Positions 1-7,165 are shown, counted from the stretch's first letter. The stretch: DNA of 40,313 nucleotides from Acinetobacter pragensis (GCF_001605895.1 NZ_LUAW01000030.1:6-40318), one strand, 5' to 3'. The notes: generated from the letters alone by a model not told the origin. A program made the numbers and translations.

Positions 1-99
1 GAGTGAACCACCTGATCCCTTCCCGAACTCAGAAGTGAAACCTCTTAGCGCTGATGGTAGTGTGGGGTTACCCATGTGAGAGTAAGTCATCGCCAGCTC
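1..99 (+). rRNA. rrf: 5S ribosomal RNA, 3' part (5' end outside window)
   Basis: The sequence shows the conserved 5S segments: GTGAACCACCTGATCCC near the left edge, CCGAACTCAGAAGTGAAAC, and the closing GAGAGTAAGTCATCGCC strand. About the first 15-20 nt lie outside the window. It is the last gene of an rRNA operon transcribed rightward, followed at once by a strong terminator. The 3' end is placed by analogy and could be off by a few bases. Confidence 0.95.
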
Positions 100-109
100 A
101 TTATTCGAA

Positions 110-141
110 ACACCCCCTGATAACCCAGGGGGTGTTTTTTT
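110..141 (+). terminator. Rho-independent terminator of the rRNA operon
   Basis: An inverted repeat CACCCCCTG / CAGGGGGTG (111-119 and 126-134) closes a 6-nt loop and is followed by seven T. It sits about 10 nt after the 5S rRNA. Confidence 0.93.
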
Positions 142-374
142 ATGTGCAGGAAAAGGGAGGGAAAGGGGATTTAGATAAGTGCGGACTGCAAAACAGAAGG
201 TATTTTTAGAAAATCTATACAATAATCAGAAAAATCGGACTAAGTATTTTTAAATACGGCTAAAATAAAAAACAAGAATAATCATATTTTGAGATTATTT
301 GTAAAAATAAAACCCATAAAATTAGATGTTTAGGATTATTTTATTAGGGATATTCAGCTCATCAATAAGTCTAA

Positions 375-403
375 TTGTCCCTCGGATTTGTCTTGCGTAT
401 AGT
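375..403 (+). promoter_or_regulatory. Sigma70-type promoter with GC-rich discriminator
   Basis: TTGTCC (375-380) and TATAGT (398-403) are separated by exactly 17 bp. The discriminator after the -10 is GCGCCC, the kind found at rRNA and tRNA promoters under stringent control. The predicted start of transcription is near 410, giving a leader of about 65 nt before the transporter start at 475. It could be the transporter promoter, or a relic of a stable-RNA promoter, since an rRNA operon ends just upstream. The rest of 142-374 is AT-rich and shows nothing else I recognise. Confidence 0.6.
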
Positions 404-474
404 GCGCCCACATTGAATTTTGCTTAATAATTCATGTGAAAAATTTGGACAAGTACTCATGGGAGATGAGAACG

Positions 475-1824
475 ATGACGACAGATAATTTGAATATCAA
501 TTCTGTAGTCGATAAAGCGAAATTTACCCCGTTCCACTTCAATGTAGTGGCTTGGTGCTTATTGATTATTTTATTTGACGGTTATGATTTAGCGATAAAT
601 GGCGTGGTATTGCCGCTGTTAATGCAGGATTGGGGACTAAGCGCGGTACAGGCAGGCATGCTGGCCAGTACAGCGTTAGCCGGCATGATGTTCGGCGCGA
701 TGTTTTTTGGTTCTTTGGCAGATAAAATCGGCCGTAAAAAAGTCATTATGATCTGTATTGTGTTATTCAGTGGCTTAACTTTTGCGGGCGGCTTTGCATC
801 AAACCCTACAGAATTCGCAATTTTACGCTTTTTAGCGGGCCTAGGCATTGGCGGTGTCATGCCAAACCTTGTGGCCCTGACATCTGAGTATGCGCCTCAG
901 AAGATGCGCAGCACACTGGTTACAACGATGTTCAGCGGCTATGCCGTTGGCGGTGTAATGGCGGCTTTGCTGGGTTCTTGGTTTACTCCAGATTTCGGCT
1001 GGCAGATTATGTTCTTTATTGCAGGCATTCCTTTATTTTTATTGCCAGTGATTTGGAAGTTTTTGCCCGAGTCTCTCGCATTTATTGTGAAAGAAAATAA
1101 GCAAGAGAAGGCGCGAAGTATTGTCAGACGCCTAGCGCCGGAAGTGAAGGTAACAGACGCGACAGTATTTAGTTTGCCGCAGGAAAATGTGCCTGAAGCG
1201 GCAAATGTAGTGAGTTTGTTCCGCCGCGGCCGCGCAGTAAATACCTTATTGTTTTGGCTGGCATTTTTTACTTGTTTATTGACGATGTATGCATTGAGCA
1301 GCTGGCTGCCGAAGTTGATGATGGCTGCCGGCTATTCTATGAATAACAGCCTAATGTTCATGATGGTGATGAACGTCGGTGCAGTGGTTGGCATTGTTGG
1401 CGGCGGTATTTTAGCGGATCGATTCCACTTAAAGCCTGTACTTATGTTCTTAGGAATGATGGGTGCAATTGTGATGAGCTTGATGGGTTTCCAGTCAAAT
1501 CAATTTTTGCTGTACATTTTGGTATTCTTGGCAGGAGCAGCATCTATTGGCTCGCAAATGCTGCTATACAGCTATGTAGCGCAGTTTTACCCATTGGCGA
1601 TACGTTCTACCGGTATTGGCTGGTCATCCGCCATTGGCCGTATGGGCGCGATTGTCGGGCCAATTTTAATTGGCGGCTTATTGGGGATGAACTTGCCTGC
1701 TCACATTAACTTTATGGCAGTGGGTTTACCTGTACTCATTACTGCAATTGCGGTTGCATTGATTATGCATGATAATGAATCTAAGAAGATTGGTGCAAGC
1801 CAGCCAGCGATTTCTAAAGCTTAA
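475..1824 (+). CDS. MFS transporter, aromatic acid:H+ symporter (AAHS) family
   Basis: This is an inner-membrane proton-coupled importer of the AAHS group (BenK, PcaK, VanK, MucK relatives), which take up aromatic acids or their ring-cleavage products. The protein shows about 12 hydrophobic segments, the AAHS signature FDGYDLA in helix 1 (residues 34-40) and the MFS loop 2-3 motif GSLADKIGRKK. The frame is open from a GTG at 436, but I chose ATG 475 because GGAG at 462-465 lies nine bases before it, giving 449 residues, normal for the family. It stands alone between the rRNA operon and a terminator. No catabolic genes or LysR regulator are nearby, so the substrate cannot be named from context. 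Confidence 0.88.
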   Translation: MTTDNLNINSVVDKAKFTPFHFNVVAWCLLIILFDGYDLAINGVVLPLLMQDWGLSAVQAGMLASTALAGMMFGAMFFGSLADKIGRKKVIMICIVLFSGLTFAGGFASNPTEFAILRFLAGLGIGGVMPNLVALTSEYAPQKMRSTLVTTMFSGYAVGGVMAALLGSWFTPDFGWQIMFFIAGIPLFLLPVIWKFLPESLAFIVKENKQEKARSIVRRLAPEVKVTDATVFSLPQENVPEAANVVSLFRRGRAVNTLLFWLAFFTCLLTMYALSSWLPKLMMAAGYSMNNSLMFMMVMNVGAVVGIVGGGILADRFHLKPVLMFLGMMGAIVMSLMGFQSNQFLLYILVFLAGAASIGSQMLLYSYVAQFYPLAIRSTGIGWSSAIGRMGAIVGPILIGGLLGMNLPAHINFMAVGLPVLITAIAVALIMHDNESKKIGASQPAISKA

Positions 1825-1836
1825 AACGTGAATTTA

Positions 1837-1862
1837 AAAGCCTCCGAAAGGGGGCTTTTTAA
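1837..1862 (+). terminator. Rho-independent terminator after the MFS gene
   Basis: The stem AAAGCCTCC / GGGGGCTTT has one T-G wobble and a GAAA loop, followed by a run of T. It lies 13 nt after the transporter stop. Confidence 0.88.
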
Positions 1863-1917
1863 TTTATTTATTAAAATAAAATGACTAATTTAAACAAAAT
1901 ATATAAGAGTAGAGACT

Positions 1918-2499
1918 ATGAATCATAGAGAGCAATGGGAACGTTTTCTAAATCCTGAAATTTTTAGGGATCGGCTAATTAACATATCAATGTATATAAC
2001 AATTTATGAAATGTTGAAAGATTCGATCATAAATAGGATAAAAGACTTCTATATCATGCCTGTGATCGAGTTTGATGATTTTGAAGGCAAAGAAAAATAT
2101 AAATCTGAAGTTTTATCCAAAAGTAAGAATCATTTATATGCTTCGATAGCTTGGTTAGTTGAAAGTCATGTGATTGATGAAAATGATAAAAATACTATAG
2201 AAATTTTAAAAGATTATAGAAACTATTTGGCTCATGAAATGAGTAATGTTATTTTCAATGGGGATGTAAACGAACTAAATGAAAAATTCCTATTAGCCTA
2301 TATATTAATTATTAAAATCGAAAATTGGTGGATTATTAATTTTGAAATTCCAATAAATTCAGACTTCCAAGATATCAATCTTGAAAATATGGATTTAGAA
2401 AATATACAGTCTGGAAAAAAATTAATGATTGATATGGCGTTGTCGGTAATTTCAGGAAACAACGACTTATTAAAAGCCTATACAAATGGAAAAAATTAA
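1918..2499 (+). CDS. Hypothetical AT-rich protein with HEPN-like RNYLAH motif
   Basis: I do not recognise a named family. The 193-residue protein is acidic, helical in character and rich in Ile, Asn, Glu and Lys. It carries RNYLAH at residues 101-106, which fits the R-x4-6-H motif (usually RN...H) of HEPN ribonuclease domains, following a predicted helix. HEPN proteins occur in toxin-antitoxin, abortive-infection and RNA-processing systems. No nucleotidyltransferase (MNT) partner or other antitoxin is next to it. Base composition is much more AT-rich than the flanking genes, suggesting acquisition by transfer. The ribosome binding site is weak (GAGTAGAG before ATG 1918). Presence of the motif is seen; RNase function is inference from one motif. 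Confidence 0.6.
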   Translation: MNHREQWERFLNPEIFRDRLINISMYITIYEMLKDSIINRIKDFYIMPVIEFDDFEGKEKYKSEVLSKSKNHLYASIAWLVESHVIDENDKNTIEILKDYRNYLAHEMSNVIFNGDVNELNEKFLLAYILIIKIENWWIINFEIPINSDFQDINLENMDLENIQSGKKLMIDMALSVISGNNDLLKAYTNGKN

Positions 2500-2512
2500 A
2501 GGCGTATAACTG

Positions 2513-2542
2513 TTGACCTGAGCAAAAATTCCAAATGATAAT
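2513..2542 (+). promoter_or_regulatory. Predicted promoter of the ankyrin gene
   Basis: TTGACC (2513-2518) and GATAAT (2537-2542) each match the sigma70 consensus in five of six positions, with an 18-bp spacer. The -10 overlaps an upstream in-frame ATG at 2535, so that ATG would not be in the transcript. This favours the start at 2568 for the next gene. Confidence 0.55.
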
Positions 2543-2567
2543 AAAAAAAACTTGGTCGAATAAAATT

Positions 2568-2879
2568 ATGAAACTCAACTCATTCTCCCCAATTCCTGAA
2601 GATGACAATGAACTTCACTTGCCTGAACTGGTTTACTGGGCATCTTTGGGTGAAGTTGCTGAAGTTGAAAAATCTTTGGCTAATGGCACAGATGTAAACT
2701 CTGCTGACGAAGAAGGCTACAGCGCGCTTCAAGCAGCCGCAGAAAACGGCTATTTAGACGTTGTGAAGCTGCTGGTAAGCAACGGTGCAGACGTACAGCA
2801 CAAAGCGCCCTATACGGCTTTAGAGCTGGCAGAAATGGCAGAACAAGCCGAGATTGCGGCGTATTTAAAAAGCTTGTAG
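2568..2879 (+). CDS. Small ankyrin-repeat protein
   Basis: The protein has 103 residues from ATG 2568. After an acidic N-terminus (SPIPEDDNELHLPELVYWAS) come about two and a half ankyrin repeats: a degenerate one around GEVAEVEKSLANGTDVN, a clear one at EGYSALQAAAENGYLDVVKLLVSNGADV, and a short capping helix at the end. Ankyrin repeats bind protein partners; there is no catalytic domain and no signal peptide, so it is probably cytosolic. The partner is unknown. The frame also allows ATG 2535, but a predicted -10 box overlaps that codon and neither start has a clear Shine-Dalgarno. It converges on the DJ-1/PfpI gene with 31 nt between stops and no visible terminator. Confidence 0.8.
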   Translation: MKLNSFSPIPEDDNELHLPELVYWASLGEVAEVEKSLANGTDVNSADEEGYSALQAAAENGYLDVVKLLVSNGADVQHKAPYTALELAEMAEQAEIAAYLKSL

Positions 2880-2910
2880 ATAATCAAGCGGGCAATTTTA
2901 TAAAGAAGGC

Positions 2911-3468
2911 TTATTCAGTCTTCGGATTGCCTTCCAGCTCTTTTAAAATGGCATCGTTAAAAGCGGGAAGATCATCGGGACTGCGGGAAGTAATCAGCAC
3001 CCATCCGCCCGTATTGCAGCGGTGCACTTCTTCATTAACCCAATTGCCGCCTGCATTTTCCAGATCCAGTTGAATGCTTGAATACGATGTTAAATTTTTA
3101 TCTTTAATTCTGCCTGCATTAATCAGCAGCCAAGGCCCGTGGCAAATGGCGGCAATCGGTTTTTGAGCATCTGAAAACTGCCGCACTAATTTCTGCGCGT
3201 CATCATTCATCCGCAAAGTATCTGCATTGACCGTGCCGCCCGGAATAATCAAGATATCGTAATCATCAGCATCTATTTTACTCAGCAGGGCATCTGGGTC
3301 GTAGTGCTGCGCATGTTCTTTATCCTGCTTAACCGTTTGCACCGAATGCTGTTCGGGCGCAGCATGAATAGTTTCAATCCCTTTAGAACGCAAGAATTCT
3401 AACGGTTTCAGCAACTCATCCTGCTCAACTCCGACATTTGATGTGATGACTAAAGCGCGTGTGCTCAT
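2911..3468 (-). CDS. DJ-1/PfpI family protein (type 1 glutamine amidotransferase-like)
   Basis: The 185-residue protein has the DJ-1/PfpI fold signature: a first strand ALVITSNVGVEQDE with the conserved Glu near position 15, IIPGGT at 74-79, and the nucleophile elbow AAICHGPWLL with Cys109-His110. Relatives include E. coli YhbO and YajL and Pyrococcus PfpI, variously described as proteases, glyoxalases or protein/nucleotide deglycases acting in carbonyl and oxidative stress. Which activity applies here cannot be read from sequence. It has no signal peptide, so it is cytosolic. It is a single gene divergent from the M20 carboxypeptidase at 3712. The 243-bp gap between them is AT-rich, with no promoter I can call with confidence. 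Confidence 0.88.
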   Translation of the reverse strand: MSTRALVITSNVGVEQDELLKPLEFLRSKGIETIHAAPEQHSVQTVKQDKEHAQHYDPDALLSKIDADDYDILIIPGGTVNADTLRMNDDAQKLVRQFSDAQKPIAAICHGPWLLINAGRIKDKNLTSYSSIQLDLENAGGNWVNEEVHRCNTGGWVLITSRSPDDLPAFNDAILKELEGNPKTE

Positions 3469-3695
3469 ACAATTTCTCTTTTTAATTCGTTATGGCAATC
3501 AATTTACCTTAACAAGCGCAGACTTGGCCGTATGTGGTGTTTTGGCGCGAAACTGTAAGAAAATTTGTCGATATTTTGTTCGTGTTAATATCCAGTAACC
3601 ATTTTTCAAAGGGAATAGGATTTACACTAATTATGTGAAATTGGTATTGATGTTGCTTGAATTTTCATCAAACTGATCCTTTCATCATCAAGCGC

Positions 3696-3704
3696 ACAGG
3701 ACGT
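3696..3704 (+). promoter_or_regulatory. CAGGACG site overlapping the ribosome binding site of the first M20 gene
   Basis: ACAGGACGT immediately precedes ATG 3712 and its AGGA is the only plausible Shine-Dalgarno. The same heptamer CAGGACG occurs in the nearby sRNA-like elements and fits the CsrA recognition core (A/C-ANGGA-N-G). This is a candidate direct CsrA target. GGA inside a ribosome binding site is common, so the evidence is suggestive only. Confidence 0.35.
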
Positions 3705-3711
3705 AAACTTT

Positions 3712-5010
3712 ATGACCCTTCAAAAAGCACAAATTCATCAAAAACTGCATTTTAAGAACAATTATTTAGGGATCGGGATCGTCTGTGCAGGGCTGCTGTC
3801 TGCGCCAGCCTATGCCGCATCGCCAGCGAAAATTAAACAGGCCGCTGAAGGGGCAAAGCATCCTTATTTAAATACTTTAAAAGACTTGGTCAATATTGAG
3901 TCGGGAAGCAAGGATTTAGCTGGGGTGAATCAAATGGCTCAGCTAACGGCCGCACGCTTAAAAGCGGCAGGAGCAGACGTCAGCATATTGCCTGCAAATG
4001 ATATGTACCGCATGGATGACACCCCAGAAAAAGTGGGCCCGATGGTCAAAGCGGTGCTGAAGGGGAAGGGCAAATCCAAAATTATGCTGATTGCGCATAT
4101 GGATACGGTTTATCAAAAAGGCCAGCTGAAAGATCAACCTTTTAAAATTGACGGCAACAAGGTTTATGGGCTAGGTATTTTGGATGACAAGCAGGGCGTG
4201 GCGGCTATTATTCATACCTTGGATCTGTTGAAAAAGCTGAATTACAATGATTATGGCACCATTACGGTCATGATGAATTCAGATGAAGAAATCAGTTCGC
4301 CCGGGTCACGCAAACTCATTACCGAAACCGCCCAAGATCAAGATATTGTGCTGTCTTTTGAAAATGGCGGCAAAGATGGCAGTGTACGCCTTGCCACCAG
4401 CGGAATCGGGGCAGCTTATCTGGATATTAAAGGGCGCGGTTCGCATGCAGGCGTTAAGCCCGAAGCGGGGGTAAATGCCCTTACTGAGCTGGCGCATCAA
4501 ATTGGGCAAATGCAGGATTTATCCAATCCGCAAACCGGCTTAAAGCTGAATTGGACGGTGGCTGCTGCAGGAAAAACGCGCAATGTCATTCCTGATACGG
4601 CTTCAGCGCAGGCAGATGCCCGCGCGCTGAGGGTAGAGGATTTTGACGCAGTCGAAAAAAAGCTGCAGGAACGGATCAAAAACAAAAAACTGGCAGACAG
4701 CCAAGTCAGTGTGAAATTTGAAGTGCGCCGCCCGCCGCTGGCCGCCAATGATGCCGCCATTCAGCTGGCCCAAAGGGCACAAAGCATTTATAAAAATGAG
4801 CTGAATTTGCCTATGACTGTATTAACTATCGCCTCGGGTGGCGGAACAGACGCTGCGTTTGCAGGCCTGAAGTCTAAAGCCGCTGTCGTTGAAGGCATGG
4901 GGTTATCCGGTGAGGGCGCGCATTCAACAGACGCCGAATTTATTCTGGCTGATTCGATTGTGCCCCGTCTGTATCTGGCAGCGCGTTTAATTATTGAGGC
5001 ATCTCAATAA
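3712..5010 (+). CDS. Secreted M20 metallopeptidase, carboxypeptidase G2-like (copy 1)
   Basis: This exported zinc exopeptidase resembles glutamate carboxypeptidase (CPG2), which removes C-terminal Glu from folates and peptides. A signal peptide ends at PAYA-ASP (about residue 36). All five CPG2 metal ligands are present: His and Asp in AHMDTV and LGILDDKQG, Glu-Glu in NSDEE (the first being the general base), Glu in LSFENGG, and His near the C-terminus in GAHSTDAEF. Between them lies the dimerisation domain with RGSHAGVKPEAGVNAL. The length of 432 residues is typical. Start ATG 3712 has AGGA 10 bases upstream. A close paralogue lies at 8096. The gene converges on the minus-strand sRNA at 5197-5330 and probably shares its two-way terminator. 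The true substrate is unknown. Confidence 0.88.
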   Translation: MTLQKAQIHQKLHFKNNYLGIGIVCAGLLSAPAYAASPAKIKQAAEGAKHPYLNTLKDLVNIESGSKDLAGVNQMAQLTAARLKAAGADVSILPANDMYRMDDTPEKVGPMVKAVLKGKGKSKIMLIAHMDTVYQKGQLKDQPFKIDGNKVYGLGILDDKQGVAAIIHTLDLLKKLNYNDYGTITVMMNSDEEISSPGSRKLITETAQDQDIVLSFENGGKDGSVRLATSGIGAAYLDIKGRGSHAGVKPEAGVNALTELAHQIGQMQDLSNPQTGLKLNWTVAAAGKTRNVIPDTASAQADARALRVEDFDAVEKKLQERIKNKKLADSQVSVKFEVRRPPLAANDAAIQLAQRAQSIYKNELNLPMTVLTIASGGGTDAAFAGLKSKAAVVEGMGLSGEGAHSTDAEFILADSIVPRLYLAARLIIEASQ

Positions 5011-5195
5011 CATATTTTGGCCTGTATGGCAGATGCACCAGCAGGTCATGCCCTTACAGAAAATAAAGCAGTCTGGTTTTGCCCTGATTGGCGGATTGGG
5101 GCAGTCTAATTATAAGACTTTAAAATAAATTATTTATTTGTAAAGTCATCATCTATGAGCGCACGTTTTAAAAACAGATGAAAAATAAATGAATA

Positions 5196-5229
5196 CGAAA
5201 AAGCCCCATCATCCTGACAGGGCTTTTCG
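5196..5229. terminator. Bidirectional terminator, M20 copy 1 / sRNA A
   Basis: CGAAAAAGCCC (5196-5206) pairs with GGGCTTTTCG (5220-5229), giving a T-run on either strand. The apical part carries CATCCTG, which on the minus strand is CAGGATG. It can end the plus-strand peptidase message (stop at 5010) and the minus-strand small RNA. Confidence 0.85.
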
Positions 5230-5330
5230 ATATTTCGTATGCTAGATATGACTCCTGTCGTATCTCACGTCCTGATGCTCAAACTTATTATTATTGTTTT
5301 CATGTTCTGGAAACTTCCTGTTCCCTGATG
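5197..5330 (-). ncRNA. Candidate CsrB/Rsm-type CsrA-titrating sRNA, copy A
   Basis: Predicted RNA of about 134 nt. Read 5' to 3' on the minus strand it holds five GGA motifs: CAGGGAA and CAGGAAG near the start, CAGGACG, CAGGAG in the UCCU/AGGA-loop hairpin at 5245-5264 (8-bp stem), and CAGGATG in the terminator. CsrB/RsmX/Y/Z RNAs use repeats CAGGA(U/C/A)G in hairpin loops to sequester CsrA, so these fit. An AACAATAA-type linker separates the hairpins, as in copies C and D. Upstream are a perfect GacA box at 5386-5403 and a weak -10 (TAATCT on the minus strand, 5336-5341). Ends are estimated from the -10 and the T-run. The first hairpins are less regular than in copies C and D. Confidence 0.72.
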
Positions 5331-5385
5331 AATGTAGATTAGGCTGAATTCGGCTGCCTGCCTAGATGAGATTTTCTGCATTTAC

Positions 5386-5403
5386 TGTAAGCCTAGGCTT
5401 ACA
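5386..5403 (-). promoter_or_regulatory. Perfect GacA upstream activating sequence, sRNA A
   Basis: TGTAAGCCTAGGCTTACA is an 18-bp perfect palindrome equal to the consensus TGTAAG-N6-CTTACA known from Pseudomonas rsmX/Y/Z promoters. It lies 44 nt upstream of the predicted -10 of sRNA A. It is also 83 nt upstream of the sugar dehydrogenase start on the other strand, so GacA could act in both directions. Confidence 0.8.
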
Positions 5404-5486
5404 TAGACGCACATTGTTACGTTGCGGCGCTGTCATTTGAATATGCGGTGCGTAAAATTAAACTCTGGCTTTTAGAGAATAAAATA

Positions 5487-6668
5487 ATGAAGCAAAGCTT
5501 TAGAGGGCAAAAGATCAAGCATGTTGCATTTGGAATGGCGTTTATTGTGACTGTGCCATGGATCACGGCCTGCAATGCGGAGAAAAATACGCAGAATGTT
5601 GCTGCAGGCGGCACTGAGCCGCGGGCATTGACGCTGCGGCAGGCTGTCAATATTGAGCAGCTTGCAACTTTTGATGAGCCTTGGGCAATGCAATGGCTGC
5701 CGGATGGACGGCTTTTGGTGACAGAGCGTAGAGGACAGCTGCAGCTGTTTAATCCGGTCAATAAAGCCAAAATTTTAATTCAGGGAACCCCAGAAGTTGC
5801 TTATGGCGGGCAAGGCGGCCTAGGTGATGTGCTGCTTCATCCGGATTTTGCGCAGAATCATCAGATTTATTTAAGCTATGCTGAAGCAGGCCAAGGCGGT
5901 TATGGCGCTGCGATTGCCAAAGCAACACTGGATATAAAGGAAAGCCGGCCGGCGCTCAAAGATTTGACCGTTATTTGGCGCCAAGTGCCAAAGGTTTCCG
6001 GTCAAGGCCATTATGCGCATAAAATGCTGTTTGGCGCAGACGGCAAGCTTTGGGTCAGCTCTGGTGAACGGCAGAAATTTGATCCTGCACAAGACTTGCA
6101 GTCAAATTTAGGCAAAATTCTGCGCTTAAATGAGGACGGCACGCCAGCATCCGGCAATCCTTTTCAGGGCAAAGGGGATGTAGCCAAGCAAATCTGGACG
6201 CTGGGGCACAGGAATCCTTTAGGCCTCGCCTTTAATGCCAAGCAGCAGTTATGGACGGTAGAGATGGGGCCGAAAGGCGGTGATGAGCTTAATCAAGTAT
6301 TGCGCGCTGAAAATTATGGTTATCCCATTGTGTCTAATGGGGATCACTATGATGGAACGGCTATACTAGACCATTCTACTCGGCCTGAATTCCAAGCGCC
6401 TGCTATTTCATGGACGCCGGTCATTTCACCTTCCAGCCTGATTTTTTATCAAGGCCATCAATTTCCGCACTGGAAAGATAAAGCGCTGATTGGGGGACTG
6501 TCTTCAGAAGCCATTATTATTGCAGATGTAGAGCGCCAGCCAGCACAAGAAATACAGCGTTTAAAAATGAACCAGCGCATCCGTGATTTAATTGAGGGCG
6601 CGGATGGCAGTATTTGGGTACTGGAAGACGGCAAGCGCGCTAACCTGCTCAAGCTGACTGCAAAATAA
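5487..6668 (+). CDS. PQQ-dependent aldose sugar dehydrogenase, lipoprotein
   Basis: This belongs to the soluble PQQ sugar dehydrogenase family (E. coli YliI/Asd, distant to Acinetobacter GdhB). The family oxidises the C1 of aldoses to lactones in the periplasm, passing electrons to an acceptor. Conserved six-bladed propeller blocks are visible: DEPWAMQWLPDGRLLVTER, GGQGGLGDVLLHPDF, the His-bearing GHYAHKMLFGADGKLWVSSG, WTLGHRNPLGLAF and GPKGGDELN. The N-terminus is a lipoprotein signal with lipobox ITAC (Cys29), so it is likely membrane-anchored. The frame is open from GTG 5448, but ATG 5487 gives a proper signal peptide and has a weak AGAG upstream; length 393. It needs PQQ; no pqq genes are in the window. 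The GacA box of sRNA A lies in its upstream region. Confidence 0.88.
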   Translation: MKQSFRGQKIKHVAFGMAFIVTVPWITACNAEKNTQNVAAGGTEPRALTLRQAVNIEQLATFDEPWAMQWLPDGRLLVTERRGQLQLFNPVNKAKILIQGTPEVAYGGQGGLGDVLLHPDFAQNHQIYLSYAEAGQGGYGAAIAKATLDIKESRPALKDLTVIWRQVPKVSGQGHYAHKMLFGADGKLWVSSGERQKFDPAQDLQSNLGKILRLNEDGTPASGNPFQGKGDVAKQIWTLGHRNPLGLAFNAKQQLWTVEMGPKGGDELNQVLRAENYGYPIVSNGDHYDGTAILDHSTRPEFQAPAISWTPVISPSSLIFYQGHQFPHWKDKALIGGLSSEAIIIADVERQPAQEIQRLKMNQRIRDLIEGADGSIWVLEDGKRANLLKLTAK

Positions 6669-6688
6669 AGGCCCTGCAGGGCTTTATT
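6664..6688 (+). terminator. Hairpin overlapping the sugar dehydrogenase stop codon
   Basis: AATAAAG-(G)-CCC pairs with GGGCTTTATT around a TGCA loop. It begins inside the stop codon, with a poor T-tract, so termination may be partial. Between here and 6914 I see no gene or other convincing signal. Confidence 0.5.
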
Positions 6689-6913
6689 CACTTATGTACA
6701 TGGTCTTTGCATATCCAGCAGGCTGATAACAGGCTTTATGCGGCGTAATGGTCATCGGCATTAAATTCATTGGATTGAATCGGCCTGCGGTTTGATTTTA
6801 ATGAAAACGACGTAAATGATAAGAAGCGTTTGAGTGGTGATGTATAAAGTTTCGTGTAAATGCTGCTTTTACGACGGCTGCGGCGCGCTGTTCAACAGCA
6901 AAAATACGCTGCA

Positions 6914-6947
6914 GAAAAAAGCCTAGGCATAAAACCCAGGCTTTTTC
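6914..6947. terminator. Terminator of sRNA B (possibly bidirectional)
   Basis: GAAAAAAGCCT pairs with AGGCTTTTTC, giving T-runs on both strands. Unlike copies A, C and D, the loop carries no GGA motif. Confidence 0.8.
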
Positions 6948-7026
6948 GAATATATTCAGAAGGCACTTATTCAGCATCCTGCTGACTGCATTTTTTCTTT
7001 TTATTTAAAGACATCCTGTCTTTGAT
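6915..7026 (-). ncRNA. Candidate CsrB/Rsm-type sRNA, copy B (two GGA hairpins)
   Basis: Predicted RNA of about 112 nt on the minus strand. Two perfect hairpins expose AGGAT: AAAGAC-AGGAT-GTCTTT (7007-7023, 6-bp stem) and TCAGC-AGGAT-GCTGA (6971-6985, 5-bp stem), followed by a terminator. The first hairpin begins 9 nt after the minus-strand -10 TATGAT (7033-7038), placing the RNA 5' end just before it, as in copy C. A GacA-like box is at 7082-7099. With only two GGA loops this is the smallest of the four and would bind less CsrA; it may be degenerating or may have specialised. Confidence 0.66.
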
Positions 7027-7081
7027 GCTTCAATCATAGGAATGTTTTTGGCTATGCAATAGTCATTTTTATTGCAGCCTG

Positions 7082-7099
7082 TGTAGGTAAAAGCCTACA
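7082..7099 (-). promoter_or_regulatory. GacA box-like palindrome, sRNA B
   Basis: TGTAGG-N6-CCTACA is a perfect inverted repeat that differs from TGTAAG-N6-CTTACA by one symmetric base change in each half. It lies 43 nt upstream of the -10 of sRNA B and 66 nt upstream of the tautomerase start. Confidence 0.68.
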
Positions 7100-7165
7100 G
7101 AAGGCCTATCAATTGTTCGATAAGCTGAAATTCATCATAACAGTCCAAGAATAAAAGCCATTGAT

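Noticed and set aside
2535..2567. Longer start of the ankyrin protein at ATG 2535
   Set aside because: A near-consensus promoter places its -10 over this codon, so it would not be transcribed; no Shine-Dalgarno precedes it.
6855..6873. A fifth possible GacA box (TGTAAA ... TTTTAC) between the sugar dehydrogenase and sRNA B
   Set aside because: The right half is out of register with CTTACA and no GGA hairpin or -10 follows at the constant 44-nt distance.
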